From: an uncultured Oribacterium sp.
GTDB lineage: Bacteria; Bacillota; Clostridia; Lachnospirales; Lachnospiraceae
Reading direction: 5' to 3'
DNA: 5,200 nt
Assembly (NCBI GenBank): GCA_938030845.1
Contig: CALHIC010000139.1
Coordinates: 1-5,200 of the forward strand
Below, one piece after another: positions 1-5,200 of the stretch (its first letter is position 1; each line of letters starts with the position of its first letter). The notes beneath the pieces were generated by a model. That model was given only the letters and a program-made list of their open reading frames with translations. It made no database searches and was not told the DNA's origin. The position numbers and the translations under genes were made by a program.

Positions 1-312
1 GCTTGGAAGTTGATTGAGTATATGGGATCTGAAAAGGCCCAGAGAAAACAGGCAGAGCTTGGTATTACCATGTCCGCTTACAAGGGAACTTCCGAAGCAT
101 GGGCAAAAAGTGCTCCCTTTAATTTACAGGCCTATCTCAACATGATGGAAGATATGGAGATTCTTCCCTTCTCCAGAAGCACAGTAACCTGGGAGGATGC
201 CAATACAGAGTTGGTTACTAAGGTATATACGGGAGAGCTGACGATGGAGGAAGCTTGTAAAAAGATGGCGGCACAGATGAATGAAAAGCTTGCGGAAGAG
301 CATGCGAAGTAA
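1..312 (+). CDS. ABC transporter sugar-binding protein, C-terminal part (5' end outside window)
   Basis: The reading frame is open from base 1 and ends at TAA 310-312, leaving the last 103 residues of a protein that begins upstream. The ATG/TTG codons near the left edge are internal, because the residues before them (AWKLIEYMGSEKAQ) already match the family. They correspond to the C-terminal helix of family-1 extracellular solute-binding proteins, which typically read like AW.FI.FL.S.EAQ. The later GITMSAYKG stretch matches the usual 'G..pa.kg' turn, and the ending (VYTGELTMEEACKKMAAQMNEKL) matches the typical G..t.eeA...a..in closing helix. The full protein would normally be a lipoprotein of about 400-450 residues on the outer face of the membrane, delivering sugar to the permease pair that starts 43 bases downstream. 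The substrate is inferred from the alpha-galactosidase in the same gene row: probably raffinose, melibiose, stachyose or related galactosides. The family is fairly certain; the substrate is not. Confidence 0.9.
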   Translation, partial: AWKLIEYMGSEKAQRKQAELGITMSAYKGTSEAWAKSAPFNLQAYLNMMEDMEILPFSRSTVTWEDANTELVTKVYTGELTMEEACKKMAAQMNEKLAEEHAK

Positions 313-355
313 CAAATAAGTTTAAAGTCCGGTATTTAGTAGAAAAGGAGTAGCT

Positions 356-1261
356 ATGGCGGAAGAGAAAAAGAAAGGCTTTTCGTTTACCAGTAGAGAG
401 AAAAACGAATTTATCTGGGGCTGGTTATTTATCCTGCCAACGATAATCGGTTTGGTGGTTTTGAATATTATTCCGATTATCAACACCATTTATCAAAGCT
501 TCTTTAAGACGGGAGACTTTGGTAGAGGAAACATTTTTGTTGGCTTGCAAAATTACCAGAAGGTTTTTGCGGATAAGGAAATCTGGCAGGCCCTGATCAA
601 TACGGTGCGTTATGCGATTGTGGAAGTACCCTTCTCCATAGCTATTTCCCTGGTTTTGGCAGTACTGTTAAATAAGAAAATCAAGGGAAGATCGGTGTAT
701 AGAACCATTATTTTCCTGCCTATGGTGGCGGCTCCTGCTGCTATTGCCATGGTTTGGCGTTGGCTCTATAATTCCGACTTCGGTTTGTTAAATCATATTT
801 TTCATAGCAAAATTAACTGGGTAAGCAGCCCGAGTATTGCCGTTTACAGTGTTGCGGTAATCGGTATTTGGTCCATCTTAGGCTACAACATGGTACTTTT
901 CCTGGCAGGACTACAGGAAATTCCCGGAGATTATTACGAGGCGGCGGAGATTGACGGAGCAACCGGTATTTCCAGCTTCTTTAACATTACCCTGCCTTTG
1001 CTTTCGCCCACAATTTTCTTCGTTTTGGTAACCAGAGTCATTGCCAGCTTACAGGTATTTGACTTGATTTATATGGTAATTGATAACACCAACCCGGCAC
1101 TGGGAAAAACCCAGTCTTTGGTATATCTTTTCTATAAGTACTCCTTTGTAAACAAAAATATCGGTTATGGTTCAACCATTGTGGTGGTGCTCCTCCTTCT
1201 GACCTTACTGGTTACTGTGTTACAGATGATCGGGCAGAAGAAGTGGGTTTACTATAATTAA
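356..1261 (+). CDS. ABC sugar transporter permease, MalF/MsmF-like
   Basis: This is a complete 301-residue inner-membrane subunit of a carbohydrate ABC importer. After a charged cytoplasmic N-terminus (MAEEKKKGF) there are about six hydrophobic segments, roughly at residues 20-48, 82-105, 116-136, 163-184, 213-240 and 272-293. Between the fourth and fifth lies the EAA loop that docks onto the ATPase: EAAEIDGA at 195-202, followed by the conserved LP at 213-214. Length and the single EAA loop fit the MalF/UgpA/MsmF side of the CUT1 family, in the short form lacking the large extracellular domain of E. coli MalF. The ATG at 356 is supported by AAAAGGAG at 343-350, five bases upstream. The gap to the binding-protein gene is 43 bases, without an evident terminator, so co-transcription is likely. 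It should form a heterodimer with the permease encoded 13 bases downstream. The exact sugar cannot be read from this protein. Confidence 0.97.
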   Translation: MAEEKKKGFSFTSREKNEFIWGWLFILPTIIGLVVLNIIPIINTIYQSFFKTGDFGRGNIFVGLQNYQKVFADKEIWQALINTVRYAIVEVPFSIAISLVLAVLLNKKIKGRSVYRTIIFLPMVAAPAAIAMVWRWLYNSDFGLLNHIFHSKINWVSSPSIAVYSVAVIGIWSILGYNMVLFLAGLQEIPGDYYEAAEIDGATGISSFFNITLPLLSPTIFFVLVTRVIASLQVFDLIYMVIDNTNPALGKTQSLVYLFYKYSFVNKNIGYGSTIVVVLLLLTLLVTVLQMIGQKKWVYYN

Positions 1262-1274
1262 GAAAGGAGTACCT

Positions 1275-2114
1275 ATGGATAGCTTAGAGAGAAATAGAAA
1301 AATCAGTAGTTTTGTCGTGCATCTTACCCTGGTATTGATTTCCATTACCATGTTGGTTCCCTTTTTCTGGATGGTACTGACAGCCTTTAAGAGTACTACA
1401 GAGGCAACCTCCGTGAATCCTTTTATTATCTTCCCGAAGGTTTGGCGAACAGATGCCTTCAAGGCGGTTATTGCCAATATGGATTTCCTTCTGCTCTATA
1501 GAAATACCCTGCTTTTGATTTTCTTTAGAGTGCTTTGTGCGGTGGTAACGGCAACTATGGCGGGCTATGCCTTTGCCAGACTCCGTTTTCCGGGAAGAGA
1601 CCTGGCATTTTCCCTGGTATTATTCCAAATGATGGTGCCTAATCAGGTCTTTTTGATCCCCCAGTATTTGATGGTTTCCAAGATGGGAATGTTAAATACG
1701 ATTTTTGCTTTGGTATTTCCGGGACTGGTTACCGCCTTTGGAACCTTCCTTTTAAGACAGGGCTTTATGGGACTTCCCAAGGACTTGGAGGAGGCTGCCA
1801 GACTGGATGGCTGTAATATCGGACAAACCTTCCTTTTCGTTATGATGCCTTTGATGCGTTCTTCCATGGTTGCACTGGGAATTTTTACAGCCCTCTTTGC
1901 CTATAAGGATTTGATGTGGCCCATGATTGTAAATACGGATAAGGATATGTTGGTTTTATCCTCTGCTTTGGCAAAGATGCAGGGGCAGTATGTGATGAAA
2001 TTCCCGGAACTGATGGCGGCATCCCTAATTGCCTGTGTTCCGATGATCGTTTTATATATTTTGTTCCAGAAGCAATTTATTGAAGGAATTGCCACCAGTG
2101 GCGGTAAGCTCTAG
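1275..2114 (+). CDS. ABC sugar transporter permease, MalG/MsmG-like
   Basis: This is a complete 279-residue second permease, the usual size for the MalG/UgpE/MsmG group. Hydrophobic segments lie at about residues 12-37, 73-100, 109-132, 141-162, 188-212 and 245-265. The EAA loop reads LEEAARLDGC (171-180), with the conserved MP at 191-192. The C-terminus (QFIEGIATSGGKL) matches the group's typical F..GI..GA.KG ending. The start ATG at 1275 has AAAGGAG at 1263-1269, almost the same initiation context as the first permease (AGGAGTA.CTATGG). Only 13 bases separate it from the upstream stop, and 15 bases separate its TAG from the alpha-galactosidase start, so all three genes are almost certainly on one transcript. 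Its partner is the permease at 356-1261. No ATPase gene lies in the window, so energy coupling may depend on an MsmK/MsmX-type ATPase encoded elsewhere, as is common in this phylum. Confidence 0.97.
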   Translation: MDSLERNRKISSFVVHLTLVLISITMLVPFFWMVLTAFKSTTEATSVNPFIIFPKVWRTDAFKAVIANMDFLLLYRNTLLLIFFRVLCAVVTATMAGYAFARLRFPGRDLAFSLVLFQMMVPNQVFLIPQYLMVSKMGMLNTIFALVFPGLVTAFGTFLLRQGFMGLPKDLEEAARLDGCNIGQTFLFVMMPLMRSSMVALGIFTALFAYKDLMWPMIVNTDKDMLVLSSALAKMQGQYVMKFPELMAASLIACVPMIVLYILFQKQFIEGIATSGGKL

Positions 2115-2129
2115 GATTGGAGGAGTAGA

Positions 2130-4421
2130 ATGGCTTTTGATATTGTTTTTCACGAAAAAGAAAGAGTTTTTCACTTATATAACGAGAAGATTTCCTACCT
2201 TATGCGGGTAATGGAAAATGATCAGCTGGAGCATCTGTATTATGGCAAGCGAATCCATGACAGAGAAGGCTTTTCTTCCCTTCATGAAGAGGCTCAGCGT
2301 TCTCAGATGAGTGTCTGCATTCCGGAGCCGGGAGCACTTTCTATGCAATATGCCACTCAGGAATATCCTTCCTATGGAACAGGAGACTATCGCAGTCCTG
2401 CCTTTTCCATTTTGCAGGAAAACGGCAGCAGGGTATCCGACTTCCGCTATCGGGGCTATGAAATCAAGAAGGGAAAGCCAAGCTACCTGCCCCTACCTAT
2501 GTCCTATGTGGAGGCGGATGATGAAGCTTTGACCTTGGATATTTTCCTGGTAGATGCTGTCAGTGAGACAGAGCTTCGTTTGGAATATACCCTTTATAGA
2601 GACTATCCGGTGCTTTGCCGAAATGTTTGCTTTACCCAAATGGGAGCGGAAAAAATCCACTTAGAGGCGGCCCTCAGTATGAGTGTGGAATTCTTGGATA
2701 AAGATTTTACCATGCTTCATTTGGCGGGAGCTTGGGGAAGAGAGCGTTATGTAAAGACCAGAAAACTGGAAATGGGGATTCAAGGCATTCAAAGCTTAAA
2801 CGGTACCTGTTCCGGTGCGGAGCATAACCCTTTTATTGCCCTGCTTCGTCCGGATGCCAACGAGGATCAGGGAAAGGTTTACGGCTTTAACCTGGTTTAC
2901 AGCGGAAACTTCCTTTCTCAAGTAGAGGTATCCACCTTTGATATGACAAGGGTAATGCTGGGAATTAATCCCCAGAACTTCTCCTATTGCCTTTCAGAGG
3001 GAGAGTCCTTCCAAAGCCCGGAGGTGGTGATGGCCTATTCCGAGGATGGTTTGAACGGTTTGAGTCAGGTTTATCACCGCTTCTTTAAAAACCGCCTTAT
3101 GCACGGAAAATACAAGAATCAGGAACGCCCGATTCTTTTAAATAACTGGGAGGCTACCTTCTTTGACTTTAATGAGGAGAAGATTCTTCACATTGCCAAG
3201 AAGGCAAAGGAAGTGGGAGCGGAGCTTTTCGTATTGGATGACGGCTGGTTTGGAAAGAGAAATGATGATTACAGAGGCCTTGGGGACTGGGATGCCAACT
3301 TGGAAAAACTTCCCCAGGGAATTGCAGGCCTGTCCAAGAAGGTAGAGGCTTTGGGACTGAAGTTCGGCCTTTGGTTTGAAGTGGAAATGGTCAACATGGA
3401 TTCCGACCTGTACCGTGCTCATCCGGATTGGATGATTGCTACTCCCGGACGTTTTCCAAGCCATGCCAGACACCAGCATGTACTGGACTATTCCAGAAAA
3501 GAGGTTGTGGACTATATTTACGGAAAGATGGCAAAGATTCTTAGAGAATCCTCCATTTCCTATATTAAGTGGGATATGAACCGCTATATGTCCGAGCCCT
3601 ATTCTGCCGCACTGGATGCGGAAAGACAGGGAGAGATGATGCATAGATATATTCTTGGAGTCTATGATTTGTATCATCGCCTGACTACGGAGTTCCCGGA
3701 TGTGCTTTTTGAATCCTGTGCCAGCGGTGGAGCCAGATATGATGCGGGACTGATGTACTATGCTCCCCAGACCTGGTGCAGTGATGACTCGGATGCGGCG
3801 GAGAGAGCAAAGATTCAGTATGGAACCTCCATTGCTTACCCCATTGTCAGCATTGGTTCCCATGTATCTCAAGTGCCCAATCAGCAGCTTTACAGAAATA
3901 CCCCATTGGAAACCAGAGCCAATATGGCTTACTTCGGAACCTTCGGTTATGAGCTGGATTTAAATCTTCTTCCGGAGAAGGAAATTGAAGAGGTGAAGAA
4001 GCAGATTCAGTTTATGAAGGAGTATCGGAAGCTGATTCAGATTGACGGAGACTTTTATCGCCTTCGTTCTCCTTTCAAGGGAAATGAAACTGCCTTTATG
4101 GTGGTATCTCCTAAGAAAGATCAGGCCTTGGCCATGTATTTCCAGACCTTAAATCATGTAAATGCTTCCTGGATTCGTTTTAAGCTAAAGGGCTTGGAGG
4201 AGGACCGTCTTTACAGAGTACAGGCTGATTTAAGCCCCTGCTTGGAAAGGTTGGAAAATCCTGTTTTACATGCTTCCTTTAATTTGGAAAAGAAGAGCTT
4301 GGATTATCTGGCTTACGGAAGTGAGCTTATGGAAGTGGGAATTCCTATTTCCAGAGATGATTTAAGCAGAAAGGGAGGAGACTTTGCCTCCATCCTTTTC
4401 AAGATTGATGCCAAGTCTTAG
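2130..4421 (+). CDS. aga: Alpha-galactosidase, glycoside hydrolase family 36
   Basis: A complete 763-residue enzyme that hydrolyses terminal alpha-1,6-galactose from melibiose, raffinose or stachyose with retention of configuration. The family's layout is visible: an N-terminal beta-sandwich (about 1-325, with GDYRSP at 85-90), a TIM-barrel catalytic domain (about 330-640) and a small C-terminal beta domain. In the barrel are W340, DDGWFG at 370-375, LWFE at 414-417, R447, KWDMNR at 480-485, ESCASGG near 528-534 and WCSDDSDA at 549-556. By family knowledge D482 is the nucleophile and D552 the acid/base; their spacing of 70 matches the Geobacillus AgaA enzyme (D478/D548, from memory). The position after LWFE is V418, where many homologues have proline. 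There is no signal peptide, so it acts in the cytoplasm on imported sugar. ATG 2130 has GGAGGAG at 2119-2125, four bases upstream. Equivalent names are galA, melA and rafA; substrate preference among alpha-galactosides is inferred. Confidence 0.97.
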   Translation: MAFDIVFHEKERVFHLYNEKISYLMRVMENDQLEHLYYGKRIHDREGFSSLHEEAQRSQMSVCIPEPGALSMQYATQEYPSYGTGDYRSPAFSILQENGSRVSDFRYRGYEIKKGKPSYLPLPMSYVEADDEALTLDIFLVDAVSETELRLEYTLYRDYPVLCRNVCFTQMGAEKIHLEAALSMSVEFLDKDFTMLHLAGAWGRERYVKTRKLEMGIQGIQSLNGTCSGAEHNPFIALLRPDANEDQGKVYGFNLVYSGNFLSQVEVSTFDMTRVMLGINPQNFSYCLSEGESFQSPEVVMAYSEDGLNGLSQVYHRFFKNRLMHGKYKNQERPILLNNWEATFFDFNEEKILHIAKKAKEVGAELFVLDDGWFGKRNDDYRGLGDWDANLEKLPQGIAGLSKKVEALGLKFGLWFEVEMVNMDSDLYRAHPDWMIATPGRFPSHARHQHVLDYSRKEVVDYIYGKMAKILRESSISYIKWDMNRYMSEPYSAALDAERQGEMMHRYILGVYDLYHRLTTEFPDVLFESCASGGARYDAGLMYYAPQTWCSDDSDAAERAKIQYGTSIAYPIVSIGSHVSQVPNQQLYRNTPLETRANMAYFGTFGYELDLNLLPEKEIEEVKKQIQFMKEYRKLIQIDGDFYRLRSPFKGNETAFMVVSPKKDQALAMYFQTLNHVNASWIRFKLKGLEEDRLYRVQADLSPCLERLENPVLHASFNLEKKSLDYLAYGSELMEVGIPISRDDLSRKGGDFASILFKIDAKS

Positions 4422-4441
4422 GCAGAAAGAAAAATAAATAT

Positions 4442-4447
4442 AGGAGG
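4442..4447 (+). promoter_or_regulatory. AGGAGG Shine-Dalgarno-like site without a start codon at normal spacing
   Basis: A perfect AGGAGG lies 20 bases after the alpha-galactosidase stop, but no ATG, GTG or TTG lies 5-10 bases downstream. The nearest ATG (4465) is 17 bases away and has its own closer AGGAG at 4455-4459. The site sits just outside the predicted outer stem (4449-4521), so it would stay single-stranded when the hairpin forms. It could act as a ribosome standby site for the small frame at 4465. It could equally be a chance product of the purine-rich tract. The sequence match is certain; function is not. Confidence 0.35.
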
Positions 4448-4448
4448 T

Positions 4449-4525
4449 AGAGAGAGGAGAGTCTATGGAGAAAAGCAAAGAGAAGAGCCCTTTTCTTTTC
4501 TTAATTCCGGTCTCCCTCTCTTTTT
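4449..4525 (+). terminator. Nested hairpin followed by a T-run: possible terminator or attenuator
   Basis: Hand pairing gives an outer stem of 4449-4460 with 4511-4521 (11 base pairs, A4455 bulged). An inner stem pairs 4469-4480 with 4490-4501 (seven pairs, a C/T mismatch, then four pairs) and has a nine-base loop. The 3' arm runs directly into TTTTT at 4521-4525. This resembles an intrinsic terminator at the end of the transport/alpha-galactosidase transcript, although the inner stem is A/T-rich and the overall form longer than usual. The outer 5' arm contains the AGGAG (4455-4459) that would serve the small frame at 4465. The fold could therefore also hide a ribosome site, and translation through it would open it. 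The T-run ends only six bases before the regulator's ATG, so a fully efficient terminator here would leave that gene without an obvious transcript. Partial termination or attenuation is therefore a reasonable alternative. Confidence 0.5.
4455..4459 (+). promoter_or_regulatory. Ribosome binding site AGGAG for the small leader frame
   Basis: AGGAG ends five bases before ATG 4465, normal spacing for this genome's other genes. The initiation context CTATGG is the same as at both permease starts. The motif lies in the 5' arm of the outer stem, opposite the pyrimidine-rich TCTCCC at 4511-4516, so it may be masked when the hairpin forms. A purine-rich tract readily produces such motifs by chance. 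Confidence 0.4.
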
Positions 4526-4530
4526 ACTGA
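4465..4530 (+). CDS. Possible 21-residue leader peptide upstream of the regulator gene
   Basis: A small frame opens at ATG 4465 with AGGAG five bases upstream and closes at TGA 4528-4530. A single base then separates it from the AraC-type gene's ATG at 4532. The peptide has a charged start (MEKSKEK) and a hydrophobic remainder rich in F, L, S and P, ending in Y. This split simply mirrors the purine-rich and pyrimidine-rich arms of the hairpin it lies in, so the amino-acid sequence may not be under selection. The supporting signs are the good ribosome site, the CTATGG start context shared with the permeases, and the stop-to-start distance typical of translational coupling. The downstream gene has no ribosome site of its own. 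I do not recognise the peptide. It could instead be an accidental frame inside a terminator. Confidence 0.35.
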   Translation: MEKSKEKSPFLFLIPVSLSFY

Positions 4531-4531
4531 G

Positions 4532-5200
4532 ATGGAAAGACAAACTGTAGATTTTGTAAAAGATCCCTTTGGCTGTTTTTTGGGAGAAGAGCAACGCTAT
4601 TACAATTTCCAGGATGCAGAAAATAAGGCTTCCGACCTACAGCTGATGTATTGCGGGAAAGAACGTTGTGTTCCGGGGCATCGTTATGGACCAAATAAGC
4701 GAAATTTGTATCTTTTGCATGTGGTCTATTCCGGTGTAGGGACATTATTCGTTAACGGAGAATACTATCATTTATCCAAAGGAAATGCTTTTCTTTTATA
4801 TCCCCACATGGAAGCTTGGTATGAGGCGGATTTAACGGAACCCTGGTCTTATTTTTGGATTGGCGTGCGGGGAGTGGATGCGGACAGTTTTTTTACCGAA
4901 GCCGGCTTTAGCAAGGAAAAACCGGTGGGAATCGTGCATCAGATGGATAATCTATTGTTGTATATCAATAAAATATTACAAAAACAGGATTATACCATTG
5001 AAGAGCAATTATCCAGAAGCGCCTATATGCACTTGTTTTTTGCCAATCTTCTCAGGGGAAAGCAGGAAGAAACGCATTGGGGAGGACCGTTAAAGGATTT
5101 AGGCAGTCACAGTGCCAGAGTGAGAGCTTATCTGGATGAGCATTATCATGAAGATATCTCCATTACTGCTTTAGCCAAGGAAATGGGGATTCATAGAGCC
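4532..5200 (+). CDS. AraC-family transcriptional regulator, N-terminal part (3' end outside window)
   Basis: The frame is open from ATG 4532 to the window edge, giving 223 residues of a protein that would normally be about 280-300 long. Residues about 35-115 form the cupin-like sugar-binding arm typical of AraC/MsmR-type regulators: CGKERCVPGHRYGP (41-54), a LHVVYSGVGTLFVNG stretch (62-76), GNAFLLYP (84-91), and PWSYFWIGVRG (104-114). From about residue 195 the DNA-binding domain begins (RAYLDEHYHEDISITALAKEMGIHRA). The window stops within its first helix-turn-helix, so the second is missing only because of the edge. ATG 4532 is the first possible start after the in-frame stop at 4502-4504, and the N-terminus has family-like length. 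The bases before it (CTCTTTTTACTGAG) contain no Shine-Dalgarno, so translation may depend on the small frame ending one base upstream. Its place behind an alpha-galactoside operon suggests it senses such a sugar, as MsmR does in streptococci. Ligand and targets are inferred. Confidence 0.94.
   Translation, partial: MERQTVDFVKDPFGCFLGEEQRYYNFQDAENKASDLQLMYCGKERCVPGHRYGPNKRNLYLLHVVYSGVGTLFVNGEYYHLSKGNAFLLYPHMEAWYEADLTEPWSYFWIGVRGVDADSFFTEAGFSKEKPVGIVHQMDNLLLYINKILQKQDYTIEEQLSRSAYMHLFFANLLRGKQEETHWGGPLKDLGSHSARVRAYLDEHYHEDISITALAKEMGIHRA

Noticed and set aside
313..355. Possible terminator or promoter in the gap between the binding-protein and first permease genes
   Set aside because: The 43 bases contain no convincing inverted repeat, T-run or -35/-10 pair. 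Apart from the ribosome site at 343-350 I see nothing in it.
3138..3872. A 244-codon open frame on the - strand inside the alpha-galactosidase gene
   Set aside because: It lies wholly opposite the most conserved part of the GH36 catalytic barrel, where the + strand shows every catalytic motif. Its translation has no recognisable domain, and no separate promoter context supports it. It is best explained as a frame left open by the codon bias of the real gene.
4405..4440. Possible promoter for the regulator: TTGATG at 4405-4410 and TAAATA at 4435-4440
   Set aside because: The spacing is 24 bases rather than about 17, and the -10 candidate matches only three of six consensus positions. At 17-base spacing the sequence is AGAAAA, which is not a -10 box.
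4524..4745. A 73-codon - strand frame opposite the start of the regulator gene
   Set aside because: It lies opposite the conserved N-terminal arm of the AraC-type protein and has no recognisable family match or convincing initiation context.
4860..5093. A 77-codon + strand frame starting at a TTG and overlapping the regulator gene
   Set aside because: The overlapping frame from ATG 4532 encodes clear AraC-family sequence throughout this stretch, including the cupin end and the linker to the DNA-binding domain, so this is a shadow frame.
1..5200. CRISPR arrays, insertion sequences, tRNA or rRNA genes
   Set aside because: No regularly spaced direct repeats, transposase-like protein, terminal inverted repeats or recognisable structural RNA were seen. 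The window is almost fully occupied by the sugar genes.

Overview
The window is a compact, single-strand sugar-uptake and breakdown locus. All recognisable genes are on the + strand, with gaps of 43, 13, 15 and 110 bases. Strong Shine-Dalgarno sequences, moderate-to-low GC, frequent AGA arginine codons and the protein families point to a Gram-positive Bacillota, most likely of the class Clostridia (Lachnospiraceae-like). Genus and species cannot be read from the sequence.

Layout: 1-312 is the C-terminal end of an extracellular sugar-binding lipoprotein of the family-1 (MsmE/MalE-like) type, whose start lies outside the window. 356-1261 and 1275-2114 encode the two membrane permeases of the same ABC importer (MalF-like and MalG-like, each with an EAA loop). 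2130-4421 encodes a complete cytoplasmic GH36 alpha-galactosidase with all its catalytic residues. 4422-4531 is a short but structured intergenic stretch. 4532-5200 is the first 223 codons of an AraC-family sugar-responsive regulator, cut off by the window edge inside its first helix-turn-helix.

Together this looks like a raffinose/melibiose-type utilisation operon of the msm/raf kind. The binding protein captures an alpha-galactoside outside the cell, the permease pair imports it intact, and the alpha-galactosidase removes galactose inside. The AraC-type protein probably senses the sugar and controls the operon. No ATPase gene is present in the window. Many such importers in this phylum borrow a shared MsmK/MsmX-type ATPase encoded elsewhere.

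The core genes are ordinary. The part worth a second look is the 110-base gap before the regulator. It holds a purine-rich half followed by a pyrimidine-rich half that fold into a nested hairpin ending in five T's. Inside it is a 21-residue open reading frame with a good ribosome site, whose stop codon lies one base before the regulator's ATG, while the regulator itself has no visible ribosome site. This looks like a possible leader-peptide or attenuator arrangement, or a terminator that happens to contain a short ORF. It is a hypothesis based on sequence alone.
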